NCBI RefSeq assembly: GCF_902459465.1
Contig: NC_047068.1
Coordinates: forward strand, 19,615,195-19,679,194
Reading direction: 5' to 3'
DNA from: Asterias rubens
Lineage: Eukaryota; Echinodermata; Asteroidea; Forcipulatida; Asteriidae
Length of the DNA: 64,000 bases
Shown here one piece after another: positions 54,020 through 64,000 of this stretch. The notes beneath the pieces were generated by a model. That model had not been told where the DNA came from, searched no databases, and saw nothing but the letters and a program-made list of their open reading frames with translations. The translations under genes and the position numbers were made by a program. Each line of letters starts with the position of its first letter. Positions within the stretch are counted from its first letter, which is position 1.

Positions 54020-54175
54020 CGGGCTATCTCAGGTGGTCCAGTTGGTAAGACATCTGCCTCGAGAATTGCAAAGGACGTGGGTTTGGATCCCACCCGAGTA
54101 ATATGCCTGTAATTCTTTTCACAGAACTTGTACTAAGTGCTTGCACACATCGGTGAAAGGGTAAAACCTAATAAT
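54020..54175 (+). mobile_element. tRNA-derived SINE, family A
   Basis: A box AGGTGGTCCAGTTGGTAAGA, B box GGGTTTGGATCCCACCCG, then AGTAATATGCCTGTAAT, ACACATCGGTGAAAGGG and a loose ATAATAATT tail. Confidence 0.85.
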
Positions 54176-54228
54176 AATTATTTTAACGTGTAGGGTACAA
54201 GTACCCTTCGTACGTTTACAACCTTCCT

Positions 54229-54624
54229 TTAAAGACACTGGACACTATTTAGTATTGGTAATTGTCAAACACCAGTCTTCTCACTTGGTGTTTCTCAACA
54301 TATGCATTAAATAACAAACCTGTGAAAATTTGAGCTTGATTGGTCGTCTGAGTTGCGAAATAACTATGAAGAAAAAAAAACACCCTTGTCACACGAAGTT
54401 GTGTGCTTTCAGATGCTTGATTTCGAGACCTCAAATTCTAAACTTGAGGTCTCGAAATTGAATCCGTGTAAAATTACTTCTTTCTCAAAAACCATGTCAC
54501 TTCAGAGGGAGCCATTTCTCACAATGTTTTATACTATCAACATCTCCCTATTACTCATTACCAAGTAAGATTTTATGGTAATAATTATTTTGAGTAATTA
54601 CCAATAGTGTCCACTGCCTTTAAA
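54229..54624. mobile_element. CACTGGACAC-family palindromic MITE, complete copy
   Basis: Ends TTTAAAGACACTGGACACTA and AATAGTGTCCACTGCCTTTA, with the full interior, including GATTTCGAGACCTCAAATTC / GAGGTCTCGAAATTG at the centre. Confidence 0.93.
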
Positions 54625-55011
54625 AAGGATTCAAAGTACCTGGGACCTCCATCCATGATTGGATGCAGATTTGAAGCATTAGAAGTAAGCCACTATTGGA
54701 TTTTAGATACTACCCTCTGTAGAAGTTGCTGTCTAGAATTACATTGTAATGTGCAGAACATCATAATGAACATGAAATAGCAATCACAAATGGCGTCTGG
54801 ACTTTTTAAATTTTATCTCTGGGTTAATGCCCAGGAGACAACCTGAATATCTTTCCCACTCGCTGACGAAACATAGTTGTAGAGAGAAGAGGGAATATCC
54901 TATGAAATTTGTGGTGACACTATGTAGTTACATGTAGATCTTATTTTTGAGTGATTGGTGGTTTTGAGAAGAGACTCCATCGGTTCTGCTTAGAACCACC
55001 AATACTAATTC
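54625..55011. other. Non-coding
   Basis: Nothing recognised. Confidence 0.4.
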
Positions 55012-55380
55012 GGGGTGTCGTGGCTGAGCGGATAAGAGCACCGAACTCAAGCTCTGCTGATTCTGTTAAGCAGAGTGTGGGTTCGAGTCCCGGTCATGAC
55101 AATTGTGTCCTTGAGCAAGACACTTAACCATAAATGCTTCTCTCCAGCCGGGGGTAAATGGGACCTACGAGGACAGAGATAGTTCTTGTAATTGATTTAG
55201 CCGAGTAGCGCATATTTGTTGCATGGCTCAGTATACTCCCCAGGGAGCTGAGATGGTTTAAGGAATGAATTAAGAAATGGCCCAGTGATCAAGGGGTAAC
55301 AATGTCAAAGTGCTTATGAGACGCCCTTCTGGTGTGTAAAGCTCTATATCAAAACTGATTATTATTATTACGAACTACAT
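55012..55380 (+). mobile_element. tRNA-derived SINE with type II (Leu/Ser-like) head, family B
   Basis: Head GTCGTGGCTGAGCGGATAAG, anticodon region ACTCAAGCT (CAA, Leu-like), a long variable arm (CTGCTGATTCTGTTAAGCAG) and B box GGGTTCGAGTCCC, closed by GGTCATGAC that pairs with the 5' end. A body starts TGTCCTTGAGCAAGACACTT and the tail is ATTATTATTATTA. It is a SINE rather than a tRNA gene because the same body follows the diverged copy at 4790. Confidence 0.88.
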
Positions 55381-56213
55381 TTTTGATGTTATAGTTTTTT
55401 CACCCGTGTGAGCTCTACTTGTATTCCTTGAAATGTGCGCAATAGGCGCAATATACATTGGACTTATTTTACACTATACACATGTATGACATTTTTGCGT
55501 GCTCTTTTTCTTCTTATGATAAACTTGCAAAAGAAGTATGTGGATGGAATCTCAGACGTGATGTAGACGTGTTAGTAGACGTTTACCATATTGTACATTT
55601 CGCCTTCCCTTTATACACAATATTGGTTTACAATTAGCAATATCAGTAACTTTTGTGTTACATTTTACAATTGATGTAATGTATGATTATTTAAATACAT
55701 AGACACACACCGAGTGCAAACATACTGGACATGTGCATACGTACATAGTACAGTATATACTTAAAAGAATAATATTAATCGGTCTGGAAATTTGTACACA
55801 ATAACCACTAGTGTCAACTCTAGTTAGTGCAAAAAAGATTGTGTCACTGTAGTCGACATTCTCCATACTCAACATCAATACCATACTCAACATCAATACC
55901 AGATGACGCTTCATCCTATCTCGTCCTTATGACCACGTCGACATTAACGTCTGGCCGTAACTCCACACCAAGCTTTACTGCCAGGCAATATTTCCATCGG
56001 CTTGGCCGTGTACTATTCTTTAAGTCCATCACGTCATGGAGACAGTGCGATGGGTAACCCTAGCATGGACAGGCAAATGCTCTGCCAGACATTCACACAG
56101 GAAATAAACCCAAGGCTGTATTCTTGTTTAGAAATGCCAAATACGAGTACAGTAGTTACTAATACATACACACTGTACATTGTGTTTGACTTTTCTGTAC
56201 ATCTGTGCGTACA
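55381..56213. other. Non-coding
   Basis: No exon recognised. A CCATACTCAACATCAATA pair (about 55863 and 55879) is a short tandem duplication. Confidence 0.4.
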
Positions 56214-56325
56214 GGGCTCGAAATTAACACTGAACCACAGGCCCTAGACCAGTGATTTTAGCATTGGGCCAGTAAACTTATGGCCGCACAAGTCCGGCGG
56301 CCTTGTGTTTTTCAATAACAACGCC
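56214..56325 (+). repeat. Dispersed repeat pair, copy 1
   Basis: GGGCTCGAAATTAACACTG, CCAGTGATTTTAGCA and CACAAGTCCGGCGGCCTTGT; copy 2 is at 60385-60500. Confidence 0.7.
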
Positions 56326-57435
56326 TCCAACACTGCATTATTAATTTAAACTGATTTATAGAAATATCTTTTGATTTCGTATTGACTACCCATAAGCAAA
56401 ACGAAATAATTCTCCTCTTAGTGATTGTTCCAAAACAGCTTAAATGGGAAAACTTTGTAGTACGTCATTTTGAGTCCAGTCTTGTAACAAAGTCCAGTAA
56501 AAGTTTTGAGCGACAAGCCTCGCTGTCTTGTTGATTTTTCCCCAAAATTTTAGCCCTGTGGTATCATCAAGGTAGACCATTTACATTATTGGTACGCAGT
56601 TTGCAAGTTGATTTATTCTTTTACCTCACAACCAATTGTGTGTGTTTCATTTTTAAAAAACTGTTTGAATCTCGTTTATCGGACTCCTTGAGCCAATGAG
56701 CACAAAACACATATCCGTACTTTTAGAAATTACAAGGTCATATTTGCAACGTGTTAGGTATGTAACAAAGACAGGCAAACCATGGCCTTGAAAGGAAAGA
56801 ACTAAGAAACTAAACAAGATATTGCACCACTCACTCTTCTAGCCCTTAAAGATTGTAAGCACTAAAACTGAGATATTCCTGCAGGTATCAAGGCAATAAC
56901 TGGAAATAAGTCGCGTACGAACATTGGACAGACAAAATTCTGTCCTTGTTTGTATGTATAAAATTTTAGCTTATCACTTTTTAATAGCCTGGGAAGAAGC
57001 TTTGCTTATTTTGACTGGTAACTATTCCTAACGCGTGTAGAATTGGTATTTCAACAAATTGGGCAATTCATTTTTTTTAAACATAACTTCTGCAAAATGA
57101 AAACAAAAATGTCTGTTTTCGTCTCATAGTATGGGACGAAAACAAACGCATGAATCTGAAAGAATTATCTCCTCCAGTTTCTTGAATACGCGTTCATTTA
57201 CCTATTTGTTTTTTAACCACAATTGTTATTTGCCTTTGAATGAACATGTACGCAGACACAGAGACAACACTTCATTTTGCCATTACTATCCCATGTTCCC
57301 CTCCCAAGTCACACTTTTGTGCCCATTAGTGTGTACAATTGCCCATATCTCAACAGACCTTCAATTTCATTTTTGAAGCGAGGCACAGCAATTTTCCTCT
57401 GGTATAGACCTTTATCAGGGTGTGGCCATCTTGAT
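56326..57435. other. Non-coding
   Basis: Nothing recognised on either strand. Confidence 0.4.
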
Positions 57436-57600
57436 TTTACTCGAATCTAACTCATTGTAACCAAACTTGAGGCTGGACGAAATAATAGTCTGGTGCCATG
57501 TTTGCGCAATGAATGTTAGCACTCATTACTATTACGGAAACAGGGTACATGACCAAGATGGTGACAGCGTGATAAAGCCTAGGTCTATAATATAAGTGGC
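57436..57600 (+). repeat. Dispersed repeat pair, copy 1
   Basis: TGTAACCAAACTTGAGGC, AAATAATAGTCTGGTGCC and ATGAATGTTAG in the same order as at 61570-61660. Confidence 0.6.
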
Positions 57601-58492
57601 ACATCTCCAGGAGGAAAATACAACTTTGTGTTGGAGCTTTGCAAAGGGCACTACAGCAAAAGCACATGGCACCACTGCAATTGCTGTGGATACCGTTGGT
57701 TAGTTCAAAGCCTGTCACATTGGTGATGATGTCAATGACCAATGTAAGACTCTTCATGTAGGTGGCAGCAGATAAAAGTCCCTCAAGTCTGCATATATTA
57801 GAAACAAATTGCGCACTTTAATGTTCAAATACCCACCAGACTTGCACACAGTCTTTACCAAAGTTAACGAAAAATTGTGGTTCAATTTTACTGCACAAAA
57901 ACAGTTATTGTTCCCATTGAGAACATCCACAGATTTCATAGAAGATAAACCCATTAAAGACAAACAAATAAAATAAAATCTGGTGCTCAAATACTGGTTA
58001 GTACATACAGCAAATTATGTTTTTAAAATTCAATACCACCTAGATCCTAAAAATTAATTTACCGACAATTGAACTGACAATCTTTCTGACTTGTTCATGT
58101 GCATACAAACTGTAATAGTTTAATGTCTAATTGAATCCAACTCAACTTGTGCTGCCAATGGCAATCTGAAGTCTGAAGTCTAATTGGAGAAGAAAAAAAC
58201 TGTCATCATTCTATCTTTAGATTCAAAGTGCATTGATGAGGAAAGAACATAACCACGCAGCAAGCAAACAGCCCGGCGGATAATTTAAGTCAATCTCCAT
58301 CCCCAGTCTGCTCAATCCTGTCTCCTCCTCGCCCACGCAACAGCCCCCGCACCATGCCATCAACCAATGGAGAAAAAAGAAGGGGGACATACTTGAGCCT
58401 GGAGTTTTTGTTTTTACAACAAGATGTGTCCCTGACATGTTCAGCCTGTAGATGATGTGTATCGTGTATTGTGCATAGGGCACTGCACCCCT

Positions 58493-58620
58493 AGGCACTG
58501 GACACCTTTGGTAGTTCCGTAATTTTCGGATTATAAACCGCGGTTTATATGTTGATTTTGACATTTTTTTCACCCCTGCGGTTTATTCTCCGGGCGGCTT
58601 GTAGGCCGACGTATAAATAT
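58493..58620. repeat. MITE end fragment and GCGGTTTAT hairpin element
   Basis: AGGCACTGGACACCTTTGGT is a broken end of the CACTGGACAC family. It is followed by TTTTCGGATTATAAACCGCG with CCTGCGGTTTATTCTCCGGG, which resembles a widespread marine-animal repeat with 'tataagccgcg' motifs. Confidence 0.5.
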
Positions 58621-58840
58621 TTAAGAGAAAAAACGGCATTTAAAAAAAAAAGATCGTATGTAAAACATTCTAAATATTATTTTTTTTAAGAAACGAGAAC
58701 AAAAACCTGCAAAACATGCCTGTGTGATGACAAAGTCCTGTTGAAAATCCCACCCCATTTGTATTCCGTGTTTCCTTTGTAAAACGTTACCGGTAATCAA
58801 CCGCCGTCAGCGCCCTCGCTCAGCGAAACTCAGACTAGAC

Positions 58841-59198
58841 AATTGTTCAAGACCTGTATGCTCACTTGGTGTTTCTTATGCATAAAATAACAAATCTGTG
58901 AGTATGCATAAAATAACAAATCTGTGAAAATTTTGTCTCGATTAGTTATCGAAGGTGCAAAAGAATGGAAAGAAAAAACACCCTTGTTTGCACAAATTTG
59001 TGCTTTCAGATGCCTATAAAAGGCTTCAGGCCAAAAGCCTTTGATTATTTGAGTGAGAAATTACCTCTTTCTCGAAAACTATGTTACTTCAGAGGGAGCC
59101 GCTTCTCACAAAGTGTTAAATACTATCAACAGCTCTCCTTTGCTCACTACCAAGTCAAATTTTTATGTTAGCAATTGTTTTGAGCAATTACCACAGTG
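58841..59198. mobile_element. CACTGGACAC-family MITE, diverged ends
   Basis: Interior landmarks CTCACTTGGTGTTTCTTATG, TGCATAAAATAACAAATCTG (partly duplicated), CTCGAAAACTATGTTACTTC and AGAGGGAGCCGCTTCTCACA. The terminal CACTGGACAC blocks are lost. Confidence 0.82.
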
Positions 59199-60384
59199 CG
59201 TTTTATACTTGCATGGGAGGAAATGTACAGGGACAGTGGCTGGCGCTGTTAACAGACCAAGCCGTGCACCCAGTGTGCTTTAAATACTCTTTAAAGGGGG
59301 GAATGGTGTAGATTGGCTGGAGATGGAAGCTTCATCAGTACGACCCTGTGGTGGACAATATTCAATTACTCCATACAATTCAATTCAGAACTAGTTATTT
59401 CTGTATAAACCATTCTAATGAATAAGCTTTGAATGCATCGTGCTCATCAAACAAGTGTATGGTTTATTTCGTGTAGGGTTAGAAACATGATGCGTGTTTT
59501 TTAGAACAAAATGTAACAAATTGATTGCTTCACACTGAATATAAGATTCATACATTGTACAAGCACAACTGACTCCTCCAGGGAAATATTGAGAAATCGT
59601 CAAATCAAGAAAAATCCTGAGAAATAAAACGCCTACACATAATACTAATGTTTTTCACTCAAAAATCTGTAAGTCAAGTTTGTAAAAACAGGGATGACAC
59701 TGATCTGATGTTCAGTGCAGGATGGTCCGTTTCCTATGTTCACATTTAACAAGTACCTGCACTCGTATCGTACTTGTAATAAAAAACCTATCCAACATTA
59801 CGACAGAGAACCTTCACTTCCGATGAAAAACAGTCCTGAAATAAATTCTGAGCAAGAGGCGCTGGTTATACTGAGAGGCAATACAGTGTTTTTTTCTGTG
59901 ACCCTCCGGGGAACCACCATCCATATAAAAACACACAGACCGTGATCAAAATAAGTTGGCGCCCGTTCTCCCCGGTACACCTGTAAATACAATGCATGGT
60001 GACTTAGTACATGATGACGGACAGTGTGATTTTTGGATCCCATGGTAACCTGAGTTGCCGGACTGAGTGTTGTTTTGCTTGGAGTGTCTTAGGGGTTGAT
60101 AGCCGACTGTCCACACATTTATGATGACTGTGCAGTTAAGATTTCCCTTGCACATGCCAACTTGACCAGTACTTTAAAGACATTGCAACAATGCTACCCC
60201 ACAAGGTTTTCTTTGTTATAAATATAGTGGTACCCCACAGAGAATTTCTTCAGAAAAGAGAATGTAATAGAATAGCAGGACCCAACATAACAAAATCGTA
60301 AAGGTGTGTTTGATAAATGTTACCACATGTATGTACACATGGTAAATTGTCCATGTTCACCTGAATTGGTCAGGTACATATGTC
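59199..60384. other. Non-coding
   Basis: No exon recognised. The minus-strand frame 60043-59798 follows an acceptor-like TTTACAG near 59980 but has no family features. Confidence 0.4.
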
Positions 60385-60500
60385 AGGGCTTGAAATTAAC
60401 ACTGGACTGCAGACACAGGAGGCCAGTGATTTTAGTAGGATCTACAGCGCAAGTAAACTCATCATGACCAGACAAGTCCGGCAGTCTTGTGTTTTTGTTC
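60385..60500 (+). repeat. Dispersed repeat pair, copy 2
   Basis: GGGCTTGAAATTAACACTGG, CCAGTGATTTTAGTAGG and ACAAGTCCGGCAGTCTTGTG; see 56214-56325. Confidence 0.7.
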
Positions 60501-61564
60501 AAATGTCGAGCGTGAGTCTGATAAAATATCGTTCAATTCTGTTGAGTATTAAAGAATGCTTTACCATACTAAAGATGTAATCTTATTTTAGTTCCTCTTC
60601 AAAATTAAGCAGTTCAAAAATCCTGAGAAATCACATGCCTGGTACCGTTGTAGCATCGTGTCCGCCATACCTAAAAAAGGCTTACGGGAGGAGCTGCATA
60701 CAGCAATGGAAGACCATAGACCAAAGTGTTTGGAGGGCCGTCATTCGATGCTTCCCATCGACTGAATGAATTAGACCAAGTACTTACTGCATTGTGGTTA
60801 CAAAGTACAAGGCGCTGGCCAAAGATGGATGCCATGGTTTAAAGTCTACTGAGACTGACAGGGCTAAATGCCATATTGAAACTAGACTGTTTGTCATATA
60901 ACCCTTTACTTGTCAACTTCAATCAGTAAAACTCATCTCAATTGCCAATTAACTTGTTCTCAAGCAATTTCTTGTGTTTTTACATCCATGATGAATACGA
61001 CGTCAAATCAAAAATCCAAATAGTAGAAAAAGAAAATTCTGATTAATTTATTCATTGGCAAAGCCAATGTGTATGTAAATGTACTATGTCAACTTGATAA
61101 CTGTGTGTTTTGACTGCGTTATCAGTGGTGCACTTTAACATTGACCCAAGGGAGGAGTTCAGTGGCTTTTATTATTAAGCAACACGGCCAGCCGGCCAAG
61201 GCACTGGGACATCTCCCGAGCAATTACTGTACACAATCTCACATTTGCAAAAGTCTCGCCAGGAACTCGCACTGGTGAGCTTGAACGATCTGCAGGATCG
61301 ACCAAACAAACACGCCACAACGCTTAGGCAAGCAAAGTCAAATTGCCCCGTGCTGTTATTTTGGAATATTATTGACCATTTTTGGCCTCCTAGGAACACA
61401 GCATGTCGGTACATTATTCAGTGCATTGGTGCACACGTAGAAAACAAATACAATGTGGGCATATTTAGCAGTGTGTAGTGAACTGTTGTGCAGATCTTGC
61501 AACCCTGCTTGTCAAACCATGGAGGTAGAATTCCTCCGCACTCATAAATCTTGGTTTTCTCTTC

Positions 61565-61700
61565 CATACAAATCAGTGTAACCAAACCGAGGCCCGAAGG
61601 AAAAAAATAGTCTGGTACCCTTTGATGAAATGAATGTTAGAACCATTTTTGCCATTTTGGTATTCAGAGATCCAGACAAAGATTGCGGTGGTTATAAGGT
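61565..61700 (+). repeat. Dispersed repeat pair, copy 2
   Basis: TGTAACCAAACCGAGGC, AAAATAGTCTGGTACCC and ATGAATGTTAGAACC; see 57436-57600. Confidence 0.6.
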
Positions 61701-61745
61701 CATAGCTGCTGGGATCATCTTCTGAGCCCAATTTTCTAGAGTCGC

Positions 61746-62054
61746 TTAGCCGTAAAAAATATTGCTTAACAGTTGTCTGCTAGCCACCCGGGCTACACAC
61801 GTTGCAACTATTCCACCGATAGAGGGCGTTTCTGTAAGCTGCGATCCAGTGTGTGGTGTTGTGATCTGGAAGTTTTCCAACAGCGCCGAGTATCGTTCAA
61901 AAGTAATGAGCGCGGTGAGCGAGGAAAAGTGGAGCAGGGAACGCGATAGTTGAGTGATAGTGAATATAACATTGTCTTGCACCAAGACTAGAAACTGACC
62001 TGATCCATGAAGCACTCTTGACCAAAGTCCAGGAGAGAGTGTGAGATTTGACAA
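61746..62054 (-). other. Unassigned 102-codon open frame in CpG-rich DNA
   Basis: The longest simple minus-strand frame in the right part of the window that avoids an obvious repeat. It has locally higher CpG content (61800-61950) and an ACGCCCTCTATCGG motif of the type common at repeat or CpG-rich sites. The product has no recognised motif; no splice support was judged. Confidence 0.2.
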
Positions 62055-62822
62055 GTACTTAATTGGGTCTCAGAGACCTCTGCAATTCCACAGGGAAATT
62101 GAGCTCTGTTTGGCCCCATTTGTCACAAGTTTATTAACCACATATCTCATATCACAGCAACTGCTTCATTTCAGAATGCAAATTTGCTTCTTCCAAATGT
62201 TCATCTTTCTATTTCTTGAGAGTGGAAGGAAAAGGGCGGGCTGGGGGCAAGGAGAAAGAGGTTATAAATAATGTCTACATTCTGAAACACCAGTAAACTG
62301 TTGTACTGGTTGATTAGATGTATGGTGAACAGTACAGTGATTTAGAACTGCACTTTTGCAGATTTTTTTGGTGATCATCAACTATGTTTTACTGACAAAG
62401 GATTTACACAACAAAAAATATAAAACTGTTACTACATGTACATGTTCATGTCCATGTTTATAATGTGAGCATATTTACAGTAGAAACCACCAGGTTTCAT
62501 AGCAGAGAAAACATTCAATTAATGTTTTAACGAAATATAACATGATATTCATTTATAATTGGGAAGCTAATCAACCTTAGCCGCAGCTGAGAAGCTGAGT
62601 TGCGAAGGACGCGGCCTACAAAATGTTCGAGCCACAGGCATGCAAGGGCACCTTCGGCAGCCAGCCATATCGACCCATATTAACTGAAGCACAGTTAAAT
62701 GTAGACCTCCAAAGTCTTTGATTTTTTCCAGAAGGAGGAAAATCAGAGGGCCTGGAGAAGAAAACCTGGTGACAAAGGCCCAGGGAGAGAACTCATGGAC
62801 AACTGTGTGCTCACATTTGCCT
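62055..62822. other. Non-coding
   Basis: Nothing recognised. Confidence 0.4.
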
Positions 62823-63000
62823 CCAATTGAACCAGCCTTCTATTTCACAAAACTCCTCCTAACTTAGGATTAATCTTAGGAGTTGGGGCGAGTTAAGTTC
62901 AGTATACATAGACGTTAAGACGCATTAAACCAATCCTGAGTCAGGAAGAGCTGACTCGTCCTAACTGGAGCATTTCGTGAAATCGGCTGCAGGGCCTCAG
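62823..63000. mobile_element. 178-bp palindromic element
   Basis: Left CTATTTCACAAAACTCCTCC and right GGAGCATTTCGTGAAATCGG, with inner AACTTAGGATTAATC/AATCCTGAGT and GTTAAG-type pairs. The outer ends resemble those of the 3197-3535 element. Confidence 0.65.
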
Positions 63001-63523
63001 TGATGATGGGTGAATGCTTTCACACACAACCCACCCAAGCCAACCAATATTCTTTGAAAAATCTCACGCATAGCTGGCCTCTTGACTTGGCATCTCTGTC
63101 TATGGTTATACTGAATATAAATGTACTACTGTAGCTTCCTTTAGAGCAATAAGCTCGGGAACTAAACACTAATAAAACATTTTTGCTTTACTGTAGAAGT
63201 TTGCTTTTCTCCTGGCTCTGATAATGACAGTTTGCCAATTTTGATTTGGGCAGTGAAGCATGGTTTACAGAGCCTTTAATACACACATGAGTGGTCATAA
63301 AAGTGCACTCATAAATACCTTGAGCACAAGAATTGCTAAATTTTACAAAAAGGTTTATAGTACACAGTATTTTTTCAGTAATTTTTATGCCTGATAATAA
63401 AAAGGTTAAATTTACGAAAGCAAAACATTTACTCAGTCTTCTTAAACAACCAGTCAAAACCTTGAAGGGTCATGGTCAAAAGATAAAGGACCTAGGAATA
63501 ATTTCTGGAACTACAAATTAGGT

Positions 63524-63635
63524 AATGGCCGCTGTTGCCCTGGTCTTGGCCCTGGTCATGTTGGTGCTATTTCAAGCTTTTTTGACAGAAATGCTCTTTA
63601 CAAAATTAAAATGGCCTTGCCCTCACAAAGATGAA
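63524..63635 (+). repeat. Dispersed repeat, 'gccctggtcttggccctggtcatgttggt' type
   Basis: GCTGTTGCCCTGGTCTTGGC, CATGTTGGTGCTATTTCAAG, then AAAATTAAAATGGCCTTGCC, shared with 50640-50690. Confidence 0.6.
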
Positions 63636-63856
63636 ACCCTACGCCTATATGTATGTAACTCTCACAGTTTATTATGTAAATTGTTCCTATAGCTTGCTTT
63701 TGCTGTTTTTGTAAGAACCCATGGGAAAAAACCCAAGTTATTAGCTTTGTTGGTCTAATCCTTTAATAAAAATGCGCATTTTGGGGGATGTAAATTCTGA
63801 ACTTTATTTGTAATATGCCATGTTTTGTTGCTTTTTTCCCTCTTCAAAATAATTTA

Positions 63857-63878
63857 AATCAAATCAAATCAAATCAAA
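63857..63878 (+). repeat. (AAATC)n microsatellite
   Basis: About four tandem AAATC units. Confidence 0.85.
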
Positions 63879-64000
63879 AGACAAAGATGGTGAATAACAA
63901 AAGGGGAAAGAAAATTATTTATGTCTTTAATCTGTATGATTCTTTTGCCAAATGTTTTTTTAAAGAAAATTTCTACTGTAGGTAAGTTTCATTGTTGTTT

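Noticed and set aside
55012-55100. Functional tRNA-Leu gene
   Set aside because: Several wobble pairs and mismatches, and it is followed by a SINE body and tail found elsewhere in the window.
59798-60043. Minus-strand frame following a TTTACAG acceptor-like site (VYRGERAPTYFDHG)
   Set aside because: No recognised motif and no matching neighbouring exon; left as unassigned non-coding sequence.
44507-64000. 5' exons of the RAB gene (P-loop, switch I and switch II)
   Set aside because: No minus-strand match to GDSGVGKT, TVGIDF or WDTAGQE codon patterns was seen by eye.

Overview
The window is AT-rich, repeat-dense animal nuclear DNA. Genes are split by introns with GT-AG boundaries, there are no operons or bacterial ribosome sites, and much of the sequence is short non-autonomous transposons, tRNA-derived SINEs and minisatellites. 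Three protein genes with clear animal orthologues are present: ARPC1, MOSMO and a RAB26/RAB37-type GTPase. Together with the repeat families this suggests a marine deuterostome invertebrate, most likely an echinoderm such as a sea star. The taxon is an inference; the metazoan origin is firm.

Layout. At 799-925 (+) lies the terminal exon of ARPC1. At 5213-6854 (-) is a complete three-exon MOSMO gene encoding 167 residues. ARPC1 and MOSMO converge tail to tail. MOSMO shares a roughly 0.6 kb promoter region, head to head, with a predicted plus-strand gene of unknown function ('gene X', 7435-20197, 102 residues if the three-exon model is right). The second intron of gene X holds two degenerate copies of its exon 2, a GC-rich island (about 12.1-12.4 kb), a 72-bp minisatellite (12.6-15.1 kb) and a 56-bp minisatellite (16.25-19.97 kb). 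The 56-bp array is flanked by an inverted duplication of gene X's own last exon and downstream sequence.

From 20.6 to 23.4 kb there are further relatives of the 56-bp satellite. From 23.5 to 33.3 kb there are several well-bounded DNA-transposon derivatives: two hAT-like elements with 8-bp target duplications, a foldback element carrying a broken THAP domain, and others. A weakly supported minus-strand small gene ('gene Y') may have its promoter near 33.2 kb. From 34 to 41 kb I see mostly unique non-coding sequence with scattered repeats. At 41696-44506 (-) are the last three coding exons of a RAB26/RAB37 GTPase; its 5' exons were not found. From 44.5 to 64 kb the window appears intronic or intergenic, with many MITEs and SINEs and no recognised exon.

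The genes serve unrelated cell functions: actin nucleation, Hedgehog-signal attenuation and secretory-granule traffic. The main interest is genome dynamics around them: transposon insertion 10 bases from a splice donor, exon duplication in tandem and in inversion, and a minisatellite that seems to have grown from a 28-bp ancestor. One palindromic MITE family with CACTGGACAC ends has about a dozen members here.
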